Assembly (NCBI RefSeq): GCF_947500405.1
Contig: NZ_CANMRY010000010.1
Location: 111,566 to 175,565, forward strand
Reading direction: 5' to 3'
Length of the DNA stretch: 64,000 nt
Origin: an uncultured Maribacter sp.
GTDB lineage: Bacteria > Bacteroidota > Bacteroidia > Flavobacteriales > Flavobacteriaceae
Positions 17,226-26,417 of the stretch are shown here, in pieces (within the stretch, counting starts at the first letter, position 1; each line of letters starts with the position of its first letter). The notes under the pieces were generated by a model. The model saw nothing but the letters and a program-made list of their open reading frames with translations, was not told where the DNA came from and ran no database searches. The translations under genes were made by a program, and so were the position numbers.

Positions 17226-18245
17226 ATGAGCAGCGTAAGAACTACAAAAGACCAATTACTTTTAATCCTAAAAGGGTTATTTATGGGTGCTGCAAACAAA
17301 GTACCTGGAGTATCTGGAGGAATTGTTGCCTTTGTTGGTGGTTTTTATGAAGAATTTATTTATTCTTTACAAAAAATAAATCTAAAAGCTTTTAAATTAC
17401 TAATTAGTGGTAGATTAAGAAGCTTTGTTCAATACACAAACGGAAGATTTTTAGCGCTTTTAATATTGGGTATGCTAATAAGTTATTTTAGTATTTCTAA
17501 AGTATTAGATTACTTTTTAGCTCAAAAAGAACTTTACGTTTGGTCCGCTTTTTTTGGGATGATTCTTGGGTCCATATATTATATAGCCAAAGATTTTAAT
17601 CATTGGAATAAAAAAACTATTAGCATTGGTTTTATCGGTTTGCTAATTGGCATTTCAATAAGTTTTTTAAACCCAGCCAAAGAAAACGACAACTTAGTAT
17701 TTATTTTTATTTGTGGAATGATAAGTGTTTCTGGTATGACACTTCCAGGGCTATCTGGCTCCTTTATCTTAATTCTCCTTGGTAATTACGTATTACTCTT
17801 AGTAGACTCTGTAAATGCCTTATATGATACTTTTTCAGAAATCGTTACTGGAGATTTAAGTTTTGTAAAAAATCCTAAAAGAATTAATACTTTAAAAATA
17901 CTAGCTGTTTTTACAACAGGTTCTGCAACCGGTTTGGTTACGTTATCACATGTACTAAGTTATGTTTTAAAAAATTACAAAAACAATACTACAGTGTTAA
18001 TTATTGGTTTTATAACAGGTTCCTTAGGGGTGGTATGGCCATGGAAAAAAACTATATACAAAACTAGTGCTAGCGGAAACATTCTTCTAGACAGTAATGA
18101 TAAAAAGATAATTAGTAACTATGAACGGTATTTTCCCAATTTTGAAATTAGCGAAACATGGTGGGCTATACTTTTTATAGTAGTAGGAATATTTATTTTA
18201 TTAGGAATTGATTGGTATGGAAAAAAAAGAAGAGAAACAATATAA
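17226..18245 (+). CDS. DUF368 membrane protein, PopT-type polyprenyl-phosphate translocase (copy 2)
   Basis: 339-residue paralogue of the preceding gene. It has the same two signature loops, GAANKVPGVSGGIVAFVGG and SVSGMTLPGLSGSFILILLGNY, and about eight hydrophobic segments. It is longer mainly in the loop after the second signature (DTFSEIVTGDLSFVKNPKR) and in the C-terminal part. Sequence divergence from copy 1 is large, so the duplication is old, and the two may prefer different lipid carriers or pH conditions. Its start lies six bases after repeat copy A and its end overlaps aroE by 29 bases. Confidence 0.9.
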   Translation: MSSVRTTKDQLLLILKGLFMGAANKVPGVSGGIVAFVGGFYEEFIYSLQKINLKAFKLLISGRLRSFVQYTNGRFLALLILGMLISYFSISKVLDYFLAQKELYVWSAFFGMILGSIYYIAKDFNHWNKKTISIGFIGLLIGISISFLNPAKENDNLVFIFICGMISVSGMTLPGLSGSFILILLGNYVLLLVDSVNALYDTFSEIVTGDLSFVKNPKRINTLKILAVFTTGSATGLVTLSHVLSYVLKNYKNNTTVLIIGFITGSLGVVWPWKKTIYKTSASGNILLDSNDKKIISNYERYFPNFEISETWWAILFIVVGIFILLGIDWYGKKRRETI

Positions 18246-18969
18246 GTTTGGGTTAGTAGGCAAAAATATATCCTACTCCTTCTCAAGAGGATATTTTTCG
18301 GGTAAATTCAAGAATATGGGATTACATAATTACTCCTACGGTAATTTTGATATAGAAAACATAGAAGAGTTTTCCAAAATAATACAAAAACCTGAAGCTA
18401 TACATGGCTTTAACGTAACTATCCCATATAAAGAAGCGGTAATTCCTTTTCTTAATAGCTTAGATGCAGATGCTAAAAAAATTGGGGCCGTAAACACTAT
18501 AAAAATTACCCCAGAAGGACTAAAAGGCTTTAATACAGACACCTACGGATTTAAACACACCATTCTTCCACATTTAAAAAAACACCATACAAAGGCATTA
18601 ATATTAGGAACTGGTGGCGCTTCTAAAGCTGTTGCGTTTGTTTTTAAGGAGTTAGGCATTGCATATACTTTTGTCTCCAGAAATTCTGGAGAAAACAAAT
18701 TATCCTACCAGGAATTAACTAAAACTGTATTGCAAGAGTATACCGTGATTGTAAATTGCACGCCACTTGGCACACATCCTAATATTACAGAAAAACCAGC
18801 ACTACCCTACAACTATATAACAAAAGAGCACTTACTTTTTGATTTAATATACAATCCAGAAAAAACTGCTTTTTTACTTGCCGGAAAAGCGCAAGGCGCA
18901 TCTATTTGTAATGGACAAAAAATGTTAGAATTACAGGCTGAAAAGTCGTGGGAAATATGGAATTCTTAG
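18217..18969 (+). CDS. aroE: Shikimate dehydrogenase
   Basis: NADPH-dependent reduction of 3-dehydroshikimate in aromatic amino-acid synthesis. The chosen ATG gives 250 residues; a TTG three codons earlier is less likely. Family marks are FGLVGKNISYSFSRGYF, GFNVTIPYKEAVIPFL with the catalytic lysine, AVNTIKI, FNTDTYGF, the nucleotide loop ILGTGGASKAVAFVF, VNCTPLGTHP and the C-terminal NGQKMLELQAEKSW. The start is inside the 3' end of the second DUF368 gene, so expression should be coupled to it. Repeat copy B follows 51 bases after the stop. Confidence 0.95.
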   Translation: MEKKEEKQYKFGLVGKNISYSFSRGYFSGKFKNMGLHNYSYGNFDIENIEEFSKIIQKPEAIHGFNVTIPYKEAVIPFLNSLDADAKKIGAVNTIKITPEGLKGFNTDTYGFKHTILPHLKKHHTKALILGTGGASKAVAFVFKELGIAYTFVSRNSGENKLSYQELTKTVLQEYTVIVNCTPLGTHPNITEKPALPYNYITKEHLLFDLIYNPEKTAFLLAGKAQGASICNGQKMLELQAEKSWEIWNS

Positions 18970-19020
18970 CACCTATTTCCCAAATTAAAAGAATATGAGA
19001 TTACCTTTTTAATTACAGTT

Positions 19021-19120
19021 TTTAGTAAACTACCTCGGGGCAAGCCCACGAGGCATTAGTAGAAAAATTAGATTGATTTCGACGCAAGCGTCAGAGCATT
19101 TAAATCTCGATTATGGAGTA
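19021..19120 (+). repeat. 100-bp intergenic hairpin repeat, copy B
   Basis: Second copy of the element at 17121-17220 in the same orientation. Here the middle hairpin is perfect (GACGC-AA-GCGTC), while the right-hand one carries a change (TTATGGAG instead of TTATCGAG). An open frame runs through this copy from a TTG at 19073 into the DUF349 gene, which could mislead automatic start calling. The two copies bracket the second DUF368 gene and aroE as 1.9-kb-spaced direct repeats. Confidence 0.85.
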
Positions 19121-19246
19121 AACAAGAAAACAGCATCTTTTTATTTAATTCCTTGTAACAAAAAAGAAAGTCTTTTATCTTTTGCTATATGTTTTGTTGT
19201 CACTATCTTAACAGTGTACTTTTTTAGAACAAAAAAACACAGTATA

Positions 19247-21241
19247 ATGCAGGAAGAAAAAGACGATAATCTACAAGAAAATGTAGAAGAACAAAATAGC
19301 TCAGAAACTACCAACACTACTAGTGAGTTGGAGAAAAGCACTGAAAACTCTACTCCAGAAACAGCTGAAGACGCCAATAGTGAAGAATCTATACATAAAG
19401 AAATAGATGAAGAAAACGCTGAAGATGCGGAGGATACAAACAACCAACAAAGGCATGAAATTCCTATTCTAGACTACCATTCTATGAGTATGGAAAATTT
19501 AGTTGGGGAACTGCAACGTCTTGTTCGTAATGAAAAAGTACAAGCCATAAAAAAACATGTAGAGGGTATTAAAACAGAATTTGATTTAAAATTTCAAGAA
19601 TTTTTAGATCACAAAAAAGAAGAATTTATTGCTTCAGGCGGTAATGAAATTGACTTTAGATACAACTCTGTTACTAAAAGACAATTTAATGAAGTTTATG
19701 GGGATTACAGAGAAAAGAAAAACACGTATTATAAAAGTCTAGAAAAAAGTTTAAACGAAAACCTTAAGAACAGACTTAACCTTATCGAGAATCTTAAAGG
19801 CTTAGTTAATGTAGAAGAAGATATTAATACGACCTACAAAAATTTTAAAGACATTCAAGAACAATGGCGTAACGCAGGACCAATTCCTAGAACAAATTAT
19901 AATGATGTATGGAAAACATACCAGCATCATATTGAAATCTTTTATGACTTTTTAAATATTAATAGAGAACTTAGAGATTTAGATTTTAAACACAATTTAG
20001 AAGAAAAACAAAAAATTGTAGAAAAAGCAGAAGAGTTAGGTAGTGAACCAGATTTAAATAAAGCTTTTAGAGAATTACAAACCTTACACAAAATCTGGAA
20101 AGAAGATATTGGACCTGTCGGCAAAGATCATAGAGAAGAAATTTGGGCTCGTTTTAGTGCTGCAACAAAAGTTTTACATAATAGAAGACAAGAATATTAT
20201 ATAGAACAGGACAAAATTTATGAGAAAAACTTAGAGGTAAAAAAAGGAATTATAGAAGAAATTACTGTTTTATCTAAAAATGTATCTCACAATCATAAAC
20301 AGCTACAACAACAAATTAAAACACTAGAAGCGCTTAGAGAATCTTTTTTTAAAGCTGGTAAAGTTCCCCAAAAAGAAAACGAAAAAACATGGGCTCTTTT
20401 TAAAGAAGCAGTAAGGGAATTTAATCGTAACAAAAACAGTTTTTACAAAAACTTAAAGAAAGAACAACAAATAAATCTTGATAAAAAGAGAGCGTTGTTA
20501 CACTTAGCTATTTCTCTTAAAGATAGTGAAGATTGGGATAGCACTACTCCCAAAATGAAACGCATACAAAGCGATTGGAAAAAAATAGGGCATGTACCAA
20601 GAAAATATTCCGACAAAATCTGGAACGAGTTTAAAACCGCTTGCAATTATTATTTTGATAGAGTTCATGCCGTTAAAAACAAGTCTAACAAAGAAGAAGA
20701 GGCTAATTATGAATTAAAGAATGCTTTTTTAGAAAAATTAAAAGCATTTACGATTTCTGGAGAAAGAAACGAAGATTTAACTGCTATAAAGGCATTCATT
20801 GCTGAATGGAAAAGCTTTGGCAGAGTTCCATTTAACAAGAAGCATATCAACCAAAAATTTAATAAAATACTAGATGCTCTTTTTAATAAATTAGATGTTA
20901 GCAGACAGGAATCTGAGCTTTTAAAATATGGCAATAAAATACAACAACTTGCCAACTCTCAAGATAATGAAAGAGCCATTTACAATGAACGCGCTTTTAT
21001 TCGCAAAAAAATTAAGGAGAGTAAAGATGAAATTAGGCAGCTAGAAAATAATTTACAGTTTTTCTCCAATGCATCCGAAGATAACCCTTTAGTAAAAGAG
21101 GTGATTAAGAGTGTGCAAAAACATAAAGATGATTTAGCCACGTGGAGAGAAAAATTGAAAAAATTAAATATTCTAGAAAACAATCTAAATAAAGAAGATT
21201 CCAGTGAAACAATAGAACCGGAAGCATCGGAAGAGGAATAG
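19247..21241 (+). CDS. DUF349-repeat protein
   Basis: 664-residue, highly charged, helical protein. After an acidic, Ser/Thr-rich N-terminal 70 residues come about five DUF349 repeats, each built around a Trp-containing pattern: IQEQWRNAGPIPRTNYNDVW, LHKIWKEDIGPVGKDHREEIW, LRESFFKAGKVPQKENEKTW, IQSDWKKIGHVPRKYSDKIW and IAEWKSFGRVPFNKKHI. A coiled-coil tail follows. The function of the family is unknown. The ATG at 19247 is preferred over a TTG at 19073 because the 58 extra codons would translate the intergenic repeat and a stray hydrophobic stretch not expected in this soluble family. A strong terminator follows. Confidence 0.88.
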   Translation: MQEEKDDNLQENVEEQNSSETTNTTSELEKSTENSTPETAEDANSEESIHKEIDEENAEDAEDTNNQQRHEIPILDYHSMSMENLVGELQRLVRNEKVQAIKKHVEGIKTEFDLKFQEFLDHKKEEFIASGGNEIDFRYNSVTKRQFNEVYGDYREKKNTYYKSLEKSLNENLKNRLNLIENLKGLVNVEEDINTTYKNFKDIQEQWRNAGPIPRTNYNDVWKTYQHHIEIFYDFLNINRELRDLDFKHNLEEKQKIVEKAEELGSEPDLNKAFRELQTLHKIWKEDIGPVGKDHREEIWARFSAATKVLHNRRQEYYIEQDKIYEKNLEVKKGIIEEITVLSKNVSHNHKQLQQQIKTLEALRESFFKAGKVPQKENEKTWALFKEAVREFNRNKNSFYKNLKKEQQINLDKKRALLHLAISLKDSEDWDSTTPKMKRIQSDWKKIGHVPRKYSDKIWNEFKTACNYYFDRVHAVKNKSNKEEEANYELKNAFLEKLKAFTISGERNEDLTAIKAFIAEWKSFGRVPFNKKHINQKFNKILDALFNKLDVSRQESELLKYGNKIQQLANSQDNERAIYNERAFIRKKIKESKDEIRQLENNLQFFSNASEDNPLVKEVIKSVQKHKDDLATWREKLKKLNILENNLNKEDSSETIEPEASEEE

Positions 21242-21250
21242 CATATTTTT

Positions 21251-21290
21251 AATTAGAAAAAGGTTATTAAAAGCTAACCTTTTTCTAATT
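21251..21290 (+). terminator. Terminator after DUF349 gene
   Basis: A perfect 15-bp stem: AATTAGAAAAAGGTT (21251-21265) and its complement at 21276-21290, with a ten-base loop. The stem is A/T-rich at its base and supplies its own T-run. It marks the border between the housekeeping block and the capsule locus. Confidence 0.85.
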
Positions 21291-21678
21291 TCTAAATTAC
21301 AACTTAAAAACACCAAAACAATTCAACGAAAATAATTACCTCTTATCGTTACCTTACAATACACTTTATCGAAAAATTCTAGAAAACCAAAACTGCATTA
21401 TTTTATCAAAAAAACCTACAGCTCTGTAATTTACTATAGGTTTGCAATAAATTATAAAGTTTTCATTTTATTAAATTAAACGTCTCTATTTCTTTTTTTT
21501 TAAAAATATCAAGAAGAGTATTTATCTTTGACCAAAGAATAAAAAGTTCCCATCTTTTTTATGATTCCTACTACAATAAAATTCTGTTAAGACCATTATA
21601 TTTCTTAAAAGATAAAACTATGCTTAGGTATAAACGTTTCGTTTATGTAACTAATAAAATAAAGCATTAAATTAAGGA
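21291..21678 (+). promoter_or_regulatory. Leader region of the capsule locus with -7 element
   Basis: This 388-bp spacer holds no gene that I can support. A TAnnTTTG match, TATCTTTG, lies at 21523-21530, and a second, TAGGTTTG, at 21437-21444; neither has a TTG at the usual distance. From the nearer one the transcript would carry a leader of about 140 bases that includes a small hairpin, TAAACG-TTT-CGTTTA. Such a leader could host regulation of the locus, but no known riboswitch is recognised. Confidence 0.4.
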
Positions 21679-23034
21679 ATGAAAAAAATTAAAAGATCAC
21701 ATCTTATAATTCCTATTTCAATTATTATCCATTTATGCATTATAAATGGAACATTACTCCTACTTACTCCTGAAACCTATTTACATGTAAATAACATTCT
21801 TTATTACAATTTCTCTTGGCTTATAATTACCTACGGGATAAATTATTACCCAACTGGTCGTAAGGATACTTTTATGACTAACGTCACTAAAATGTTTCAA
21901 CTTTATTTTATATATGGCTTAGCGTATCTAGCTTTATTTACCATAACAAGAACACCCGTACATTCATTACAACATCAATTATTAGTATTCCTACTTATTT
22001 GCTCCTCTTTAACATGGTATAGGATCATATTCTTTTGGGCAAGAAGAAATTACAGAATGATAGGTGGTAACTCTGCCAATGTAGTGGTTTTAGGAAGAGA
22101 CCCTAATTTAAAGAAAATAAGGCGCATTTTTGACGACCCATATTTAGGGTATCGATATAAAGGATATTTTGATAATGAAAAATCAAAAAGCCCTACGTAT
22201 TTAGGGAACATTGTAGATAGCTTTGGTTATATCTTAGAAAATGATATTGATGAGATTTATTGTGTAGCTTCTAACTTTAATACAGAAGAATTAAAAAATT
22301 TAGTAAATTTTGCGGATAACAACCTTATTAAATTTAAAATTATATTAGACAATAAAGAAGTCTTCTCTAAGGCCATGTCTATAGAAGCGTATCAAAATAT
22401 TCCGGTACTAAATCTTAGAAAAGTTCCATTAGATACCGAGTACGCACGTATTGCAAAACGAACCTTTGATATTCTTTTTTCTCTTTTAGTAATTATTGGT
22501 GTGTTATCTTGGTTAACCCCTATACTTTATGTTTTAATAAAATTAGAATCTAAAGGTCCTTTATATTTTAAACAAAAAAGACACGGTTTTAAACGTAGAA
22601 TATTTTGGTGTTACAAATACCGATCTATGACTGTTAATAAAGATTCCGATGCTAAAATGGCCACTAAGAATGATGCGAGAGTTACCAAAATAGGAAAATT
22701 TATGCGTAAAACCAGTATCGATGAACTACCACAATTTTTTAATGTGCTCAAAGGAGAAATGAGTGTGGTTGGGCCAAGACCACATATGGAAGCACATACA
22801 GAAGATTACCAAGGTTCCGTAGACAAATACTTAGTACGGCACTTTGTAAAACCTGGTATTACAGGCTTAGCGCAAACCAAAGGATATCGTGGAGAAATTG
22901 GCATGAAATCTGATATATTAAACAGAACAAGGCTAGATATTTTTTATGTAGAAAGATGGTCCCTTATGCTAGACATAAGAATCATTTATGCAACTGTAGC
23001 TAATGTATTTATAGGAGAAGAAAAAGCGTATTAA
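21679..23034 (+). CDS. Polyprenyl glycosylphosphotransferase starting capsule unit synthesis (WcaJ-like)
   Basis: Initiating enzyme that transfers a sugar phosphate to undecaprenyl phosphate on the inner face of the cytoplasmic membrane. It is 451 residues. The N-terminal half has four membrane segments and a nucleotide-binding-like region (NVVVLGRDPNLKKI). The C-terminal half is the catalytic bacterial sugar-transferase domain: KRTFDILFSLLVIIGVLSW, GPLYFKQKRHGFKRRIFWCYKYRSM, RKTSIDELPQFFNVLKGEMSVVGPRPHM and the closing GITGLAQTKGYRGE. It is the first gene of the capsule locus, preceded by a long leader. The first sugar (glucose or galactose phosphate) cannot be told from sequence. Confidence 0.93.
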   Translation: MKKIKRSHLIIPISIIIHLCIINGTLLLLTPETYLHVNNILYYNFSWLIITYGINYYPTGRKDTFMTNVTKMFQLYFIYGLAYLALFTITRTPVHSLQHQLLVFLLICSSLTWYRIIFFWARRNYRMIGGNSANVVVLGRDPNLKKIRRIFDDPYLGYRYKGYFDNEKSKSPTYLGNIVDSFGYILENDIDEIYCVASNFNTEELKNLVNFADNNLIKFKIILDNKEVFSKAMSIEAYQNIPVLNLRKVPLDTEYARIAKRTFDILFSLLVIIGVLSWLTPILYVLIKLESKGPLYFKQKRHGFKRRIFWCYKYRSMTVNKDSDAKMATKNDARVTKIGKFMRKTSIDELPQFFNVLKGEMSVVGPRPHMEAHTEDYQGSVDKYLVRHFVKPGITGLAQTKGYRGEIGMKSDILNRTRLDIFYVERWSLMLDIRIIYATVANVFIGEEKAY

Positions 23035-23090
23035 ACTTTATAAAACACCTCATAATATGAGCTATAGAAAAAGAAGTTAATCGAGTTTTC

Positions 23091-23121
23091 TTGTTTAGCT
23101 TTGCTTCTTAAACTAATTTTG
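23091..23121 (+). promoter_or_regulatory. Promoter TTG-N20-TAATTTTG before the Wza-like gene
   Basis: TTG at 23091-23093, 20-bp spacer, then TAATTTTG at 23114-23121: a full match to the Bacteroidota housekeeping promoter. It gives a leader of about 55 bases to the ATG at 23182, and shows that the export genes can be transcribed apart from the initiating transferase. Confidence 0.7.
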
Positions 23122-23181
23122 TTCTAAATATTTTTTTTTAAAATCTTAATTATAAAAAAAACACTAATCCTTATTACAATC

Positions 23182-23976
23182 ATGGAGTATCTTAAAAATA
23201 AATTAAAGTTTCAAAAATTATTATGTTACACTTATATTATTGGATTAATGATATCTTGTGGCAATGCAAAAAACGCAATTTATTTTAATAAATCTACTGC
23301 ACATATAAAATCTAATTCTTATGAAAGTCTAGAGCCTATTCTACAGAAGAATGATTTATTAAGTATTACTGTTAGCAGTATAAACCCGCAAGCTGCTGAA
23401 ATGTTTAACCTTTCTAATAACTTTAGCACGCAATCGTCTACTACTGCTGGTAATACAACAAGAGTTTCTGGTTACTTAGTAGATCAAGATGGTGCCATAC
23501 GTTTTCCCGTTTTAGGAAAAATAGAAGCCGCTGGTAAAACAAAAAAAGAATTGAGAGAAGAAATAACATCAATTTTAGTTGACAGAAAACTATTAATAGA
23601 ACCAATAGTAGACATTAGATATTTAAATTATAAAATATCTATCCTTGGTGAAGTTAAAAATCCTTCTGTTATAAATATCCCTAACGAAAAAATCTCTTTA
23701 TTAGAAGCTTTAGGACTAGCTGGTGACATTACTATCTATGGACGAAGAGATAATATTTCTTTAATTAGAGAGCAGAATGGCATAAAAAGAGTTATAAAAA
23801 TAGATTTAACTACTAATGAAATTTTTAACTCTCCTTATTACTACCTAAAATCTAATGATATTATATACGTAGAACCTAATTCTGCAAAAATTGCAAGTTC
23901 TAGTGAAGTAAAAGGTTGGATCCCTGTAATTCTTAGTGGTATTTCTTTAGCCATAATAGCTATTGTAAGTCTTTAA
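23182..23976 (+). CDS. Polysaccharide export outer-membrane lipoprotein (Wza-like)
   Basis: 264-residue outer-membrane export channel component. A lipoprotein signal ends at C26 (GLMISCGNAKN). The polysaccharide-export domain begins at about residue 53 (LQKNDLLSITVSSINPQAAEMF) and includes the YLVDQDGAIRFPVLGKIEAAGKT strand. It is followed by one SLBB-like domain (ISILGEVKNPSVINIPNEKISLLEALGLAG). The last 20 residues are a hydrophobic helix (GWIPVILSGISLAIIAIVSL), which fits the C-terminal membrane helix of this family. It pairs with the Wzc-like kinase directly downstream. Confidence 0.93.
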   Translation: MEYLKNKLKFQKLLCYTYIIGLMISCGNAKNAIYFNKSTAHIKSNSYESLEPILQKNDLLSITVSSINPQAAEMFNLSNNFSTQSSTTAGNTTRVSGYLVDQDGAIRFPVLGKIEAAGKTKKELREEITSILVDRKLLIEPIVDIRYLNYKISILGEVKNPSVINIPNEKISLLEALGLAGDITIYGRRDNISLIREQNGIKRVIKIDLTTNEIFNSPYYYLKSNDIIYVEPNSAKIASSSEVKGWIPVILSGISLAIIAIVSL

Positions 23977-23985
23977 TATTAAAAC

Positions 23986-26409
23986 ATGTACGACCAAAAT
24001 CAACATACTAATTCCGAAGAAAATATTTTTAGAATACTAGCGTCTAAGCTCCTACCTTATTGGCCATTATTTGTCTTTTTAACTATCTTTCTTTTATCAA
24101 TTTCATGGGTATATTTAAAATTCAAAACCCCAATATACCAAGCCTCTGCTACCTTAATAATAAAAGATAAAAATAAGGGCGTAGATGATGCTAAGTTAGT
24201 AGAATCTATAAACCCATTTGAATCTAAAAAGATTGTAGAAAATGAAATAGAAGTAATTAACTCTAGAGCAGTTTTAACTAATGTAGTTAAAGACTTACAT
24301 CTATATGCACCAGTATACAAAAAAAAATTATTAAAAGATGTTCCTGTTTATGCCCCACCCGTTCAAATACAATTAAAAAATCCAGACATCTTAAACTCAA
24401 TATCGCAAAAATTAATTAAAAAGTACCCCATAACCTATGACTCTTCAATTAAAAAAGTAATTATTAATGAAAATTCTTACCCCGTAAACCAATGGGTTAC
24501 ATCTTCTTTATTTGGAGAAATAAAGTATGTTTTAAAAGACGACAATACTGCCTCTATAAATGACGAATATTACTACACTTTCATAAACCCTAACCAGCTT
24601 GCAATAGATCTTTCTGGAGGTATAGAAGTTAATGCTATTAATCAAGTTTCAACTGTTGTAAGATTAACATACAAAGACCCTAATCCAAAAAAAGCCGAAG
24701 AAATTCTAAACCAGGTAATAAAAGCCTACAACCAAAAAGGAGTAGATGACCGTAATCAATTAGCTGCTAATACATTAGAATTCATTGAAGAAAGAATGAA
24801 TAATGTAGAAAAAGAACTAAATAATTTAGAAATTGAAATACAAGAATTTAGATCGTCAGAAGGGTTGGTTAACATTAGTGAACAAGGTAAATTATATTTA
24901 GAAAATGTAGGAGACTATGATAGACAAATAGCCGATATTAATAGACAAATATCAGTCCTGCAAAAAGTGGAAAGATATGTAATCTCTAAAAAAAACAAAG
25001 GCGGTTTAGTACCCTCTACGATAGGTATTAATGACCCCGTATTATCGCAATTATTAGAAAAACTATACAATTCGGAATTAGAATATGAAAAATTAAAAAA
25101 TACAACTGGAGCCAACAACCCAATACTACTATCTATTACAAAAGAAATTAACAAAATTAGACCTAGTATATTAGAAAATATTAGAAGCCACAAAAACAAT
25201 TTGAACGCCAGTTTAGGAAATTTAAATTTAAATTCAGACAAGTCTAATTCCGAGTTAAAAACACTCCCGGAAAAAGAAAGAGCATTATTAGCAATTACTC
25301 GAAAGAAAACTATTAAAAATGAATTATTCGTTTTTTTACAGCAAAAAAGAGAAGAAACGGCTTTATCCTACGCCCCTAATGATGGCGAAACTAAAATTGT
25401 AGATTTAGCGCAGTCTAGCCCTTCTCCTGTTAGCCCAAGAAAAACAATAATATACTTCTTAACTCTAGTTGCTTCTTTTAGCATTGGCTTAACCTATATT
25501 ATTGGTAAAGAAATGCTTAATAGCAATGTTCTTTTTAGATCAGAAATAGAAAATAATACAAATATTCCTGTAATTTCTGAATTGCCCTTTGTAAATTTTG
25601 AAAATGGTACAAATACTAAAAAATCTATTGATCAAATTTTTCTCCAAAAAATAATTTTTGTATGCAACAAGTTAGGTTTTGGAAAATTTTTAAACCTAAA
25701 AAATCAAAAACAAGTTTTAATACAGCAAGGAGAAGCCGTTCTTCCTGATTATTTTAGACAACTCGGAGTAGAATTAGGACTTTACAGCAAAGAATTTACA
25801 AAACAAAAAATTTTAGTAACCTCTAGTATTCCAGGAGAAGGTAAAAGTTTTGTTTGTACAAATTTATCCTATTGTCTTGCGCAATCTGGAAAAAAGGTAA
25901 TCTTAATAGATATGGATTTTATTAGAGCAGAAACTACAAAATCTTTTAACCTAGAAAATGAACATGGTTTAACAGATTATTTAAATGACCTTCACAATTT
26001 AAATAAAATAATAGCCAAATCTCCAATAAATAAAAATTTGTCTATTATTCCTGTAGGAACAATAATCGAAGATTATACTCACTTACTATTAAACGGTAAG
26101 ATTAATAAATTGTTTAATGAATTATCAGGGCTATATGATTATATAATTATTGATTCTGCTCCTGTTAATTTAGTTGCAGATGTTAATTTACTAACCCATT
26201 TTAGCGACAAAACGCTTTATATTGTAAGGCATGACCATACTCCTTTAAATGCAATAAAACATTTAAAACACAATCTTAATCCTAATATAAAAGACATAGG
26301 CATAGTATTTAATGGTGTAAAAAGAAGAGGTTTTATTAATGAAGAATTTAGTAGTGGTTATGGCTACTCTTTAAACAAAGAATATACCTATTCTTATAAA
26401 AAACAATAG
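23986..26409 (+). CDS. Wzc-like polysaccharide co-polymerase with BY-kinase domain
   Basis: 807-residue inner-membrane protein that controls polymerisation and export of capsule chains. A first membrane helix lies near residues 28-49, then a periplasmic Wzz-type domain with a coiled-coil stalk (about 250-420), and a second helix near 485-505 preceded by a proline-rich PSPVSPRK. The cytoplasmic part is a bacterial tyrosine kinase: Walker A SSIPGEGKSFVCTN near residue 615, Walker A' VILIDMDFIRA, and Walker B YIIIDSAP. The tail is tyrosine-rich (SSGYGYSLNKEYTYSYKK), the autophosphorylation cluster typical of BY-kinases. It follows the Wza-like gene by nine bases. Confidence 0.94.
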   Translation: MYDQNQHTNSEENIFRILASKLLPYWPLFVFLTIFLLSISWVYLKFKTPIYQASATLIIKDKNKGVDDAKLVESINPFESKKIVENEIEVINSRAVLTNVVKDLHLYAPVYKKKLLKDVPVYAPPVQIQLKNPDILNSISQKLIKKYPITYDSSIKKVIINENSYPVNQWVTSSLFGEIKYVLKDDNTASINDEYYYTFINPNQLAIDLSGGIEVNAINQVSTVVRLTYKDPNPKKAEEILNQVIKAYNQKGVDDRNQLAANTLEFIEERMNNVEKELNNLEIEIQEFRSSEGLVNISEQGKLYLENVGDYDRQIADINRQISVLQKVERYVISKKNKGGLVPSTIGINDPVLSQLLEKLYNSELEYEKLKNTTGANNPILLSITKEINKIRPSILENIRSHKNNLNASLGNLNLNSDKSNSELKTLPEKERALLAITRKKTIKNELFVFLQQKREETALSYAPNDGETKIVDLAQSSPSPVSPRKTIIYFLTLVASFSIGLTYIIGKEMLNSNVLFRSEIENNTNIPVISELPFVNFENGTNTKKSIDQIFLQKIIFVCNKLGFGKFLNLKNQKQVLIQQGEAVLPDYFRQLGVELGLYSKEFTKQKILVTSSIPGEGKSFVCTNLSYCLAQSGKKVILIDMDFIRAETTKSFNLENEHGLTDYLNDLHNLNKIIAKSPINKNLSIIPVGTIIEDYTHLLLNGKINKLFNELSGLYDYIIIDSAPVNLVADVNLLTHFSDKTLYIVRHDHTPLNAIKHLKHNLNPNIKDIGIVFNGVKRRGFINEEFSSGYGYSLNKEYTYSYKKQ

Positions 26410-26417
26410 AAACGAAA

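Noticed and set aside
17121..19120. CRISPR array or insertion sequence
   Set aside because: Only two copies 1.9 kb apart with real genes between them, and no transposase.
19073..19246. N-terminal extension of the DUF349 protein starting at TTG
   Set aside because: It would translate the intergenic repeat and add an odd hydrophobic segment; an ATG at 19247 begins the expected acidic N-terminus.
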